A stretch of 64,000 nt of DNA from Chlorella sorokiniana (lineage: Eukaryota > Chlorophyta > Trebouxiophyceae > Chlorellales > Chlorellaceae), in assembly GCA_025917655.1 (NCBI GenBank), contig CP084609.1, positions 1,054,001-1,118,000 of the forward strand, read 5' to 3'. The notes below the pieces were generated by a model. That model saw only the letters and a list, made by a program, of their open reading frames with translations. It ran no database searches and was not told where the DNA came from. Each line of letters opens with the position of its first letter. The stretch's first letter is position 1. The position numbers were made by a program, and so were the translations under genes. This document shows, in pieces, positions 1 through 10,606 of the stretch.

Positions 1-597
1 TGAAATCATTGACAACCCATTGCTTACCGAAATCCCAATCCTCTCCTTCTATCACCTCCGGAGTGACAGTTTCTGGCTGTGGTGGTTAAGGCTGGCAGTG
101 CCTGCCTGGCGGTCACTTGCGCAGTCAGGCAGCCAGCCTGGCAGGGACCCTCTCTGGCCGCAACCCTTCCCACGGTCCTTTTCCCATGCTTCTGTAGATA
201 CATCACTTGCAATCAATAAGCGCCGTGCCGCCCACACGCCTGGCAGCTTGAAGCACACTGCTGGTGGGCTAGTGGCCAAAGGCGGGAGGTGCCAGTCCTG
301 AAAGCACCCCTAATCAGCACAGGTGAGTATTCCACGGTCGGTGGGCGCATTACAATTGCTCCAGACGGGTGCCTTGACGCGGCATGGGCGCATGGTTAGC
401 GGCCACCAGGTGCCTGACTGGCCCGACATCATTCAGCCTCCGATCAACACTGTTTGGTCGTTGGGCCGACGGGGCTGCCTCCCGCGCTGGCCCCCGTACC
501 TGCCACTGCCGCCGTGGGCAGCTCCACCAGTCTGTCACGCCCCGCCGCTGCCGCCTGCAGGCCAGGGAGGCATCTGCCAGCCTTGCTGCTGTGAGCG
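1..597. other. upstream region without supported gene
   Basis: No reading frame here has recognisable protein character. It is probably the 5' flank and untranslated leader of the SGNH hydrolase gene, or the end of a gene outside the window. Confidence 0.4.
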
Positions 598-2624
598 ATG
601 GCCCGCAACACATCCGCGATGCTGCTCGCGCTGAGCCTGTTGGCGGGCAGCCTTGCGACGGTGTCTGCCCAGGCGGGCGTGCAGCCTGGCCCGCTGTGTG
701 CCGCCGGCACGACGGCGGCAGGCGGCTGGCTTCCGCTGGAGGAGCCCTCTGCTGGTGGCGTCCAGGGTGGGCAGACAACCCCGTCGCTGGATGTCATGCT
801 GCTGGGGCTGGTGGAGTGGAGCCTGGGGGCGTCAACGCGAGCGCGGCGGCCGGCGGCGACGCCCTCCTGCCGTGCGTCCCCGACGAGAGCAGCGCCTCCC
901 TGGCCGCCTGCACCAGGGCGAGTGCCCGCGTTGCGCTGTGCCCGCGCCTGTTGCGCCGAGGCAGAAGGCCGCGCAGGCCGCAGCCAGCAGAAGGCCGCCG
1001 TGTTGGACGGCTGCTGCTTTGCGCTGTCCGCCTGCTCACCCCTGCGACGCGAACCCTGTGCCCCACCCCATCCCGCCCGGCAGGTGCTTGCTGCGTCTGG
1101 GCCTCAGGAGGTGGTGGTGTGGGCCAACCTGAGCTGCCCGCAGCCCGAGGCTGGCGCCGTGGGCCTGCGGCTGAACGCCACGCTGGCGCAGCCGCTGCCG
1201 CCCGGCGGCAGCTGGGAGCAAGCGCTGGCCAACCTTGTGGAGGTGCGAGGCGGGGCTCCCATCGCGCCAGCCGGGCCGCTCATCGGGCGGGCTCGTCGCT
1301 GCTGCCCCCTGGACAGCACCAGGCCGCTGCACACCAGGGCCTCGAGAGCCGGCTGAGCAGTCCCCGCCACCCGCCGCCACCCCCTCCTTCACACGACACC
1401 TACCGGGTTGCTTGAACGCAGGTCGAGCTGGAGGTGTTGTCAGTTGACGGCGTCGAGGGCGACGGCGGCGCCCCGCGCCCGAGGGCGGCGGCGCGGCGCC
1501 TGCCCCCCGCCGGCGCGGCGCCTGGCCCGGCTGCCGCCGGCGCGGGCTCCGTCTACGGCACGCCCACCCCGCGCTCAAGCGTGCCCGCCGGCACCCCCTT
1601 CAGCGAACCGTTGCCCGCGGGCCCCGCCTGGGTGCGCAGCCCCTACTTCGTTGGCGAGGGCCAGTGGTCAGAGTTTGGCTTGGAGCAGTGGCAGGAGAAC
1701 GCGGCGACGGTGGCGGCGGCCAACGCCAGCGCCACACACTACGACTACGTGCAGTACGGCGACTCGCTCACCAAGCACCTGGCCCGCAACGAGGGGCTGC
1801 GCCTGTGGCAGGCCGCCTTCTCGGAGGCCAACGGCTTCGGGCCCACCGCCCCGCTGGGCGTCGTCGGCAACGACATCGCCGACCTCATGGTGGGGCCTTG
1901 CCCTCGGCACCCTGCGTGTGTGTGTTTCTGTGTGTGTGGAGGGTGCGCCTGGTGTTGACGGGGGGCGCCAAACACATGGGATTGAGCGCCATTGGAGTGG
2001 CAGAGGGCAGGGGCAGTGTGTGTGTGTGTGTGTGGGGGGCACCCGTGCGATGCGCTCCTCACTTCCACCGCCACTCCACGTCTTGGCGGGCCTCCGCCCC
2101 CAGCCCTCTATGCACCCCGCAAGCCCCAGCCCCTCTCCTCGCCGACCTGCTTGCCCATGTATGCATGCGCCCGGCTCAAGGCCACCCCTCGCTCGTCCCC
2201 CCCGCCCCCCTCCCCGCAGTGGCGCTTTGTGGACGGCGGCGAGGTGCCCGCGGTGGGGCCCAAGGTGGCTGCTGTGTGGATCGGCATCAACGAGCTGTCG
2301 CTGGACCTGCAGCCCGCGCAGAGCGCGCAGCGCTACGCCTTCCTCCTCGACTGGCTGCGCGCTGCGCTGCCCGGCACGCGCCTGCTGGCCGTCGCGGTGC
2401 TGCCCAACGCGGACAGGGACGTGGCGCCGCTCAACGCGGCGTACGCCGCCGAGGCCGACGCGCGTGGCATCCCCTTTGTGCGCTGCGCCCAGGACATCAA
2501 CCCCACCGACACGGCGGTGTTGTACGACGGCATCCACGCCACCCCGGCCACCCAGCAGGTGTTCCTGGAATGCCTGGCGCCCGTGGTGCGCTCGCAGCTG
2601 GAGGCTGCTTCCGCCGCGGCGTGA
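598..2624 (+). CDS. secreted SGNH/GDSL-type hydrolase
   Basis: Putative extracellular esterase or acylhydrolase of the SGNH fold; the substrate is unknown. The ATG at 598 opens a signal peptide (MARNTSAMLLALSLLAGSLA). After a Cys-containing N-terminal region, the catalytic domain begins near 1700: block I is YGDSLTKHL (Ser nucleophile) at about 1756-1782, a GND motif lies at about 1864-1872, then an intron of about 330 bp (donor near 1890, acceptor at 2217-2219). The last exon starts WRFVDGG, carries GINEL (block III Asn) near 2284 and ends with YDGIHAT (block V Asp and His) before the stop at 2624. The donor end of the intron is (GT)n-rich. The frame slips by one base at the G5 run 825-829; reading six Gs restores a continuous protein. 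The family is clear from the four blocks; the exons between 840 and 1430 are approximate. Confidence 0.75.
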
Positions 2625-2649
2625 GCAAACCCAACCCCGTGAGGGTGGG

Positions 2650-2727
2650 GCAGCCGCCCTGTGATTCCGCGATACGTCCCCGATTCAAGCAGCCGCCCTG
2701 TGATCCCGCGATTCGCTCCCGATTCTT
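2650..2727 (+). repeat. 39-bp direct repeat, two copies
   Basis: Two adjacent imperfect units starting at 2650 and 2689, each opening GCAGCCGCCCTGTGAT, lie just after the stop codon of the SGNH hydrolase gene. A few substitutions separate the copies. No function is evident; the position is the 3' untranslated region. Confidence 0.8.
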
Positions 2728-3646
2728 CCATGGCAGCATGGCCCAACTGGTTCGTCTTTGATGCTGCGCCTTTCCGCAGCGCATTGTGCACCATTCATGC
2801 AGGCGTGCGCCACGACATGCACGTTTGCTGCTGCCCTGTCTGCTCTTTCACAGCTGCTCCAAGTTTCGCCTTATTTGTTCCTGATTTGTCATTACCGGCA
2901 TTCACTGGAGGCATTCCCTGCAAATACCTTGCATGCTTTGCACGGTTTAATTGATGTGGGGAGGGCAGCTGGTCCAAGGTGCTGGACCCAGCTTGCATTC
3001 AAGAGAGTGGTTGGATTGATGGAAAGGAAGGTGATAACGCACAGGGTTGATGCAATGTGCTGCAGTTTGCAGCTACTGCCGTGGTGGCCAACATGCAGGG
3101 GCCTCATGCAGGCGGGGGTGGGGATGTGGTGGGGTATGCAACCCCAGGGCGGCGAAGTGACAAGCGAGGTATGAAAACGCGAGTACCAGGCGAGCCTAGC
3201 TGTGCATTGTGCCAGCCCACCCTGCTCAGCACGTCGATGCTGGCCGCTCGGAGGCTTCTCAGAGCCTGGGCTGGCTATCAGCTGGGGAATTGGCGCTGAG
3301 CTGCCTGATCCAGGCGGTGTGGACGGCGTTACCGCTCGCCAGCTGGCGCTGGCCCACGTCCCAGGAGGGCTCCCAGGTGCAGCCCAAGTACTTCAGGCTG
3401 GCTATCGCTTTGGTGGTAGCTGCGCCAGGGGCCGCGCAAGGGTTAGCCTGGCGGCATGGCGCAGCAGCGCCGGCCACACCGGCAGGCGCCTGCAGCCCCG
3501 AGCTGCCCCGCCCTGCCCCACCCACCCAAGCACACGTGTGTGCTGTGCTGGCAAGCCAGGCGAGGCATGATGGCTGCTACTTTATTCTCTGTAAACGTGC
3601 AGCGCAATCGATGGCTGCTGGCCCTCCCTCTCTTCCCCCACCACAG

Positions 3647-4118
3647 GTGGCGCCTGGCGGTCGGCGGGCTGCTCTCCACACTGGCGGCGCGCATGCTGGG
3701 CCGCTGGTGCCATCAACAACCTCGCCGCCCACACACCGTCAGGGAGGCAGCCGTCCACCTGGCCATCCTGCTGGGCTGGCTGAGGGGCGTGCTGCCCGAC
3801 GACTTCACCGTGCTCTTGCGAGCCCTGCTGCCCGATGCGGAGCTCGACGTCGCGCCCCTGGACGACGCGTGCGCCGCCGTTGCGCAGCAGGCCGGCGTCC
3901 CCTTCCTGCGCTGCGCTCAGGACATTGATCTGCACAATGGGCGCATCCTCTACGACGGCATGCACCCCACGCTGCAGGGCCAGCACGTCTTGATGGAGCG
4001 CGTGGCGCCGGCGGTGCGGGCGCTGCACCCTCTGCAGCGACAACCCTCTGCATTGAAGCTTGGGTTGGGCTGCAAACACTGCTGCCAAAATGTTGAGGCT
4101 TTCATAAATGTTCATTGA
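3647..4118 (+). pseudogene. degraded tandem copy of the SGNH hydrolase (C-terminal part)
   Basis: This segment resembles the last exon of the upstream SGNH gene: it opens WRLAVGG after a CAG acceptor (compare WRFVDGG), keeps VPFLRCAQDI (compare IPFVRCAQDI) and YDGMHPT with the Asp-His pair, and ends at 4118. The equivalent of the GINEL block (INNL, near 3710-3722) lies in a different frame from the flanking homology, so at least two frame changes interrupt it. No Ser block (GDS) was found upstream in 2730-3646. It could be a pseudogene or a gene with sequence errors plus undetected 5' exons; the missing block I favours a truncated duplicate. Confidence 0.5.
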
Positions 4119-4262
4119 GAGCTGCACAGCAAAGAGGTCAAGGGGAGTTTGGCAAGAGGGGCCGCAAAAGTGCGGTGCAGCTGTGGGTGAAAAGGGCGGC
4201 ACAGGCCCACAGTCCTGGGGACAACAGACGTATGAGCTGTCAGCGGGGCACACGCAAGTTTT

Positions 4263-4362
4263 CACACTGCAACTGTCAAGCAAGGAAGATGTGGGGACGC
4301 TGGAAGCACTCCCACACTGCAACTGTCAAGCAAGGACGGTGTGGGAGCGCCGGAAGCGCAGC
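4263..4362 (+). repeat. 50-bp direct repeat, two copies
   Basis: Two adjacent units of about 50 bp, starting at 4263 and 4313, share CACACTGCAACTGTCAAGCA and a G-rich tail, with a few substitutions. They lie between the SGNH fragment and the UBTD gene, which converge here, so this is probably 3' untranslated or intergenic DNA. Confidence 0.8.
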
Positions 4363-4421
4363 TGAGCTGTCACCGCACCGCAACCTGGTTCAGCGGCGCA
4401 TCATCCGCCATGGCTGCGGAC

Positions 4422-5265
4422 TCATGGGACGCAGCGCTGGGGGGCTGCCTGACCCGCCGCCGGCCGCAGCCACGGCGGGCAGCTCCAGCTGGCCGCCGCC
4501 GCCGCCGTTGCTGCCGCTGCGAAGCCCGCGCCGCGCTTGCTGCCGTCCTGCGGCGCTGCGCGGACCAGGTTGGAGGGCGGCGTGATGACGTAGCGTGGCA
4601 GCTCATACTTGCGCCCCCGCTCGTCGTAGCATATGGTCATGTCGGCGGACGCCACAATCACGCCAGCAGAGTCGAGGATGGCGCGGGCGGTCTCCAGATC
4701 AGCCTCGCAGGCTGCCTTGAGCGCGTCCCAGATGACTGCGGGGAGAGAGCGGTGGGGTGGGGTGGGGCGGGGTTGATGCTGCAGAGAGCGTTTGGCACAG
4801 AGCAAGGAGGGTCAGGCGGTGCACCTGTGCTGTCTGCTTGTCAAACAGGGTGTCGCATCAATCAGCAGACAGAGCCACGACACACGCACGCAACAATCGG
4901 TTCATGCAAGCCCTCCAGGGGGCCGGCCCACCCCGATCGCCGCCATAGTGGGGTTCAGTGTCCCAAAACTCACTAACCATTGCCTGCATGACGTGACATG
5001 TATGCTCAAGGCAAGATTTCCAAAACCTTTATTTGCAGCGAGACTTGTAAGGAGCGGCATACTGCTGTTGCCGGGAGACGCCAGCGCTGCCGCCACTTGT
5101 TGTGCAGCCTAGAAAGCCAGCGCTCCCGCTGCTCGCCTGCAGCTGTGACTCGGTTATAGGCTCCTCTGACCGCCATTTGTGCCGCTTCCAAGACTTGACT
5201 CGCGCCGAGCCAAAAGTTGGGTCTCCATTTTCATCGTCCTCCGGCTTGCAGCAAACGGCGCCCAT
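4422..5265 (-). CDS. UBTD-type (DC-UbP N-domain) protein, plant-like
   Basis: A ubiquitin-system adaptor of the UBTD family; animal UBTD1/2 bind E2 enzymes. Three exons close exactly in frame (5265-5137, 4983-4932, 4735-4422) and give 164 residues. The N-terminus MGAVCCK is a good myristoylation/palmitoylation signal, so membrane attachment is inferred. The domain follows: WKRHKWRSEEPITESQLQ, then EFWDTEPHYGGDR across the second exon, then VIWDALKAACEAD and DMTICYDERGRKYELPRYV. This matches short plant UBTD-like proteins that have the N-domain but no C-terminal ubiquitin-like domain. Intron 1 begins with GC rather than GT. The last ~45 residues are Ala/Pro-rich. It is transcribed divergently from the PUB-ZZ gene. 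Confidence 0.85.
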
Positions 5266-5531
5266 AGTGTTACTCTAAGCCGCGTATAGTGTGACTGGTT
5301 GGCGAGGCCGCCAGGCCAACCGGCGAAGTACCCTTCACTTTGCGGACTGTATTCCGGACTGCTTCCTGTGATGCCACGCAAACGTGGGCATATGTGTGCT
5401 ACCTTTGATATAGCAGGAGGGCCGTTTAACGGAGGAACTCCAGTTGCCCGTGACGTGGCAAACCCTCAACAACTTGTATTGTTTCAAGGACCAGCGTTCA
5501 GATAGCGTCGCCGTATGAGTCCAGATCATCA
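5266..5531. promoter_or_regulatory. shared intergenic promoter region (UBTD / PUB-ZZ)
   Basis: This 266-bp gap separates the start codons of two divergent genes and must hold both promoters and both 5' leaders. It is locally richer in A/T than the coding DNA around it. No specific element can be assigned from sequence alone. Confidence 0.45.
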
Positions 5532-7907
5532 ATGGAGGATAGCTACATTTTGAGGCGCCTGTCCGCGCTCCCGCACCCTGTTCTTGACACTCAGGGCGTG
5601 GAAGAAGTGGCTGTCAACCCCAGCGAGGTTGGTATCATGTCGGAAGACAAATAAATGCTGCAGTAGGGGGAACTCGTGCTACACCAGTACTGTGGAGCCC
5701 CGCTCCCGACGTCGGCGGAGAGGCGGTCTATGCAACGCCGTTTCCTTGCGTGGCCATACCCAGACGCTGTTTGCAAGTGGCTTGGAGAAGATTTCAGTCT
5801 TTCACCTGCGTGGATGTGCACTCTGCTGACCTGCTGCTTCTGTCTTGCCTCGCCCTGCCCGCAGGCGCTGCAGTTCCTTGGGCGCGAGCCGGATGGGCGC
5901 GTGCAGGAGCACCTCAAGGCCTGGAAGGAGTACTTTGGGGAGAGGGAGCAGCGGCTGTACTACTGCAACGACGAGGTGGGGCACACATGCGTGCTCCCCG
6001 CTCTGCACACTCTGCCCGTGCATCCTGGCCCCCTGGCGGTAGCGCAGGCAGTGCGCTACCGCTTTGTGAGGTTGCCCCCGCCTGAACGCCTCCTCCGCCT
6101 GGCCTGGATCCAGGTTGGGTACAACTCGTGGGACGCGCCGCCCTACTTCAAATTCCGGGAGTGGCACCTTGACTCGCAGGTGGGGCTGCAGGGCTGCGGT
6201 GGAGGCAGGCAGCAAACGGCTTTAAGGCCGTGGCCCGGCCTGCCTCCCTCAGCAGGCCAGCAACAGGCTATGGGTTCCCTGCCTCGATGCCCGCTGACTA
6301 TTAATGGTACCGCCCCACCATGCAGCTGTATCGCATCAGCCTGCGGCTTGCGCGCGACCTCTATGAAACGCTCGACAGCTTCCTCACGCGGCACCCCCAG
6401 AAGTGGTGTACCGGGTGCGTTGCCGCCACATCATGCTCACCTGCATGCCAGCAGCGAGGCGTTCACTGCAGCCCCGAATCGCCCTCGGCAGGCTCCGCTG
6501 CAGCAGCAGCCGGCTGCTGGGGGTGCTGCCGGCTGGCCGGCCTGCAGGCTTTCCACCCCATCTTGCCGCGTCCTGTGCCGCTGCAGGCCCTGGCCACCCT
6601 GGCTCGCCTCGTGCGCAACGTGGCCGACTGCGGCAACGAGGTGGAGCGGTACCGGTCCGTCAAGGTGGACAACCCACGCTTCCGGGACGCGGTGTGGGAC
6701 GTGGCCGGCGCGGCGCAGGCAAGCGCGCACGCAGGCTCAGCAAGCGAGGGCAGTAACGCGGTCTGGCCGCTGATGGTCTTGGCTGGGTGGTTGGACATCA
6801 TTGACATGGATGAGGGGTGGGGTTCGGAGCTGGTTCTCCGGCTGCCCGGCCACTTCCCGCCCGCACCGGTGCTGCCCCGCTCCACGCAGGTTCTCTTCCT
6901 GATAGGTTTCTCGCGGCAGGGTCAGGCGCTGAGCATTGCAGCGGACGCGCCCCTAGGGCCAGTGCAAGCCGCAGCCTCGCGCTTGCAGCGTCTGGCGGAC
7001 AAGAAAGGGCACAGCGGCGGCGCCATAGCGGTGAAGGTGGATGGCGGCGATGCAACCAGCGGCGTGCGGCCGCCGTCGCCGTTCTACAACACCCCCGGCT
7101 TCCGCTACCAGGAGCAGGTGTGGGCCCAGGCAGGGGTGGCCAGCCGCTGCGTGGAGAGCCGCCGCTGTGCTTGCGCCCGCCTGCATGACAGCGCCCGCCC
7201 TGCCCTGAACACCCGCCTCTGCTGGGCTTTGGTTGGTCCATGGCTCTCCTGGAACCAGCAGCGCTTGCTTGCCTTGGCACTCCACTCTGGAGTCAGTAAG
7301 GTGGAACTGCGGTGGACAGCCCTGCTGTTTCCCCTCCATAGATCTGGCACTGCAACGCATGCGACCACCCCATCAACGACGGCTCGGAACGCCTGTGGAC
7401 CGGCAAGTTTGATGCGCCGCACGGCGAGTACAGGCAGGTGGCCTGGTTGGGCGGCGGTCGCCTCCCCTGCCAGCCGCGCTGGAGTGCACATCCCCGCATG
7501 CCCGGAAGCTGGGTGCTGCAACCCTCGCCTGCTGCCTTCACGCCAAGCAAGCCCAGCCGCTTCTGCTGCCTCCTCAGGTACCTCTGCACCACCTGCGACG
7601 AGGCGGGCACCAAGTTCAACCTCTGCCAGGCCTGCTGGGACCGCTTCCAGGAGCAGGCGGGGGGGGCGGGCGGCTCGGGCGGCAGCGGTGCGGGGGGCTG
7701 CCGCTGCACGACACGCGGCATGCCTTCCAGCACGTGGGCCCCCGTATGACGCGGCACAACGACTACTATGACACCCGCGGCGGCGAGGAGGGCGGGGCTG
7801 CGGACCCGAGCAACCCCTGGGGGCGCTCCATGAACGGCGGCGCCTCGCTGCAGCGTGCGCTGCGGCGCCTGGGAGATCGATACGGTGTGAGTCAGTGGAT
7901 GTGGTGA
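5532..7907 (+). CDS. PUB domain + ZZ zinc finger protein
   Basis: Predicted cytosolic adaptor; PUB domains commonly bind the tail of the AAA ATPase p97/Cdc48. Exons: 5532-5627 (start MEDSYILRRL), 5865-5975, 6114-6179, about 6326-6418, 6587 to about 6719, 6890-7117, 7342 to about 7433, and a final exon from about 7580. The PUB-like segment runs from ALATLARLVRNVADCGNE (6587) through ERYRSVKVDNPRFRDAVWDV to VLFLIGFSRQGQ (6890). The ZZ finger follows: IWHCNACDHPINDG, then YLCTTCDEAG and FNLCQACWDRF, with a His-rich tail of the ZZ type. Splice phases imply two GC-AG introns (after about 6719 and at about 7433). The stop at 7907 assumes no further intron; GTGTGAGT just before it could be a donor. 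The family assignment rests on motif patterns only. Confidence 0.65.
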
Positions 7908-8261
7908 CCTTGGGGCACGAATGCGTCGGGAAATGCGTACCAAAGCAAGCCTCCATGCTCGGCGCCGGGCTGGGGCTGTTCTGCGCTTGCGCCGTCTGCT
8001 GCAATGCTGCTGCATGTGACGCAAAGCGCAATGCAGCTGCTTTCTATGTATTCTGGATTATGAACAGCCAGAGTCGTCAAAACTCATCATGTGGGTGCAG
8101 GGTTGCGGCTGGGAAGTCCAAGCAGCTGGCATGCGCCTGCGCTGCTGGCGCTGGGTGGGCAGGTCAGTCAAGGGGGCCGCCCCATGCGCTTCCGGCACCC
8201 ACTCTCCCCCGCCCCCAGCCTCTCAGCCTCTCAGCCTCCCCAGCACCCTCTTGCAACCAGC

Positions 8262-9219
8262 ATGACGACGTCGTCGCAGCCCCGGTCGTGGACGCCGCTC
8301 TGCCAGGCGAAGCGCGTGTTTGCCGCGCCCATCAACTCGGAGGAGAGCCGTGTTTTTCGCTTGGCCCGGGACTCCAACGCCGCAGCAACAGCAGAACGAG
8401 CAGCAGCAGCAACAAAATCATCACGGTGCTCACCAGCACCACCAGCACGCTGCTGAGCACCCAGCTGACGGCCTCCGGCGCGGCCACGTCGCCTGCAACG
8501 ACCACCGCTGCTGTGCCGAACGAAGGTGAGTGGCATGCGCCGGCGGCCGCCCGAGCCCGAGTCCCAGCGCCAGCCTGCTCGCGCTGCTCTTGGTGCTCTG
8601 CGGCCAGCTGGGTTCCAGGCGCAGGTTACACCCAAGGCGAGCGAGCAGCTGCTGAACCATGCGTCCATGCTCGCAGGCTGATCTGGAGCTGCGTGGCGGA
8701 GCGCGGCGGCGGGCGTGCAGGCGCACAAGGTGCCGGGGTACGTGCGTGCGGCGGCGGCTGGGCGGCGGCGTGGCCATCCTGCGCTTCCGCGCCGACGGCA
8801 GCCCGGGCTGTTCCGCGCCGTGCACGCTGTGCGCACGGGAGCTGCTCAAGTACGACCTCAAGGTGGCCTGCCTGCTGGAGAGCGGCGAGGTGTTCATGGG
8901 GCGGCTCACCGATCCGGGCGCGCCGCCCTCCAAGATCACCGGCGGCCAGCGTGCCTGGCTCACCTACTGGACCGCATCCCAGCGTGCGCGACGCGGCTCG
9001 GAGCCCGAGGACGGCGCGGGGCGGCCGACGGCGGCGGGCCCGCGCGCCGCCTCCGGCGACTGCCGCACCGCAAACTCGCGGCGCGGGGGCAGCCCATCGC
9101 GTGGCAGCGACAGCCCATGCGGCGCTGGTCGCGGCAGCAGCCCTGTCCGTGCTGGCAGCCCTGTTTGTGCCGCTAGCAGCTCGCGCCGGAACAATGGCCG
9201 TGCCCACAAGGGCCTTTGA
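8262..9219 (+). CDS. cytidine-deaminase-superfamily-like protein
   Basis: A probable zinc-dependent deaminase-fold protein of unknown substrate. One exon ends HVACNDHRCCAER at a perfect AG|GTGAGT donor (about 8526); the next, after the acceptor at about 8677, continues RLIWSC and later reads GVAILRF, then CSAPCTLCARELLKYDL. Cys-Ala-Glu followed by Pro-Cys-x-x-Cys is the hallmark zinc-binding and catalytic-Glu pattern of deaminases. Between them the frame changes twice (about 8700-8765) in GGC-rich sequence, which hides the fold in raw translation. The C-terminal part is Ser/Arg/Gly-rich and low in complexity. The start is uncertain: 8262 (MTTSSQPRSW) is the nearest plausible ATG, but it is not in the same frame as the CAE exon. 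It could instead be a non-enzymatic relative. Confidence 0.5.
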
Positions 9220-9324
9220 TGTTCTTTTGCTTCCTTTTGCTTCCATGTCCTTCCTCCTTGCGCGCTTCATGTTGCATTAGCTCTTTACCCACCTTACTGA
9301 CTGATTCCGCATCTTCCTTTATGT

Positions 9325-9329
9325 TGTAA
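9325..9329 (+). terminator. candidate TGTAA polyadenylation signal
   Basis: TGTAA lies 106 bases after the stop of the deaminase-like gene. TGTAA is the usual chlorophyte poly(A) signal. A five-base match alone is weak; the position supports it. Confidence 0.35.
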
Positions 9330-9588
9330 CCCAGCGACGGCCTTCCTGCCAAGGTGACGTGGCATGGCGGGTGACACCGTGCTGTGCGCTGTGCGGCTGC
9401 ATGGACCCCCTGGGCGCACTGCGGTGCTCGCATCGCCCACTAATCGATACAGGACTTGCCTTCACCATCGCCAGGCTCTGCGTTGGGGAGCCTCAGCCAC
9501 CCCAGATCATTCCCGTTTTGTGCGTGTTTCAGAAGCCTGCACGCTGTGCATCAAATTAAATTAATCAGCGAGTGTATTTATTTCTGTT

Positions 9589-10606
9589 ATGACGGTGTTC
9601 GAGGAAGGCACTGCTCTGGTGGCCAAAGTGCGTTCGGCCGACGGCAGAATCCAAACCAAGGAGCTGCTGGATGTTTGCAGATCTATCCTACCCATTGTAG
9701 GTGAGCAGCCGAATCAGGCCCGCCCGCTAGCAGCCGCAGCAGCGGCCTCACACTGCCGCCACGGCGCCCACCGCTGGCGCACCACGCACCAGAACAGCAG
9801 AGAGTGTTTGTGGCACTGCGTCGTGCGCACTGCAGAGAAGCTGGGCACCGGCTTTGCCCTCGTGAAGCACGATGTGGGCGGCAACATAGACCGGCTGGCC
9901 GCATGCGCTGCCACCAAGCCGGCGGCGTACGAGCCGGATGCCTTTCAGATGGTGCTCGACGACGTGGCGGCGGGCACACACACCGCCTCCTCCTCCGTCA
10001 CCAAGGGCCTGCTGTGGCTGAAGCGGTGCGTGCCTGGGTGCTGCAGCACCCTGCCTGGCTGGTGTGCTGCAGTCCACTTGCCCCAGGGTGCACTTGCCAT
10101 GTCCAGGCTGGGCCGCTTCCCCCACCCGCCCCGCTGTCCTGCTTGCTCCCACAGCGCCATGGAGTTCATCGTCGCGCTGCTGGACAGGCTGTACACCGAC
10201 CGCCAGGTCAGCCTGGCGACGGCAGCGAGCGAGACGTACTACGCCACGCTGCAGCGGTACCACGGCTGGATCGTCACAGGCACCTTCACGGTGGCCCTCA
10301 AACTGGTGCCCAGCAGGTGCCTGTGGCGGCGTGTGGAAGGGCCGCAGAGGCGTTGCGCTGTGCACGATGCACGTGACAATGAGGGTACACCGGCGGGTGG
10401 GTTGCCACTCCCTGCGGCTGCGCTGAGCGGGGCAGTGCTGCTGCCTGATGTGCAGGGAGACTTTCTTTGAGAAGGTGGGCGCGAATGCTGCAGACGACTC
10501 AGCCATGCAGCACATGCACGCCTTCTGCACGGCGTTTGGCACGGTGTTGGCGGAGGTGCATCAGTTCCTTGCGGAGAACGACCTGGATGACCCAGCCAAG
10601 GTGTGA
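9589..10606 (+). CDS. glycolipid transfer protein (classical GLTP fold)
   Basis: A soluble lipid-binding protein that shuttles sphingolipids or glycolipids between membranes. Exons 9589-9700, 9836-10025, 10155-10316 and 10456-10606 join in frame to 204 residues, close to the ~209 of classical GLTPs. Key headgroup-site residues are visible: Asp and Asn in KHDVGGNIDRL (the usual Lys is Arg), Trp in KGLLWLKR, and His in YHGWIV. The fold-typical endings VPSRETFFEKVG and HAFCTAFGTVL follow. The protein is predicted cytosolic, with no signal peptide. A second GLTP-fold gene follows about 800 bp downstream on the same strand. Confidence 0.88.

Noticed and set aside
350-1578. Long open frames on the minus strand opposite the SGNH gene (about 140-180 residues).
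   Set aside because: They are Arg/Ala/Pro-rich frames produced by high GC opposite a real gene, without motifs or sensible splice sites.
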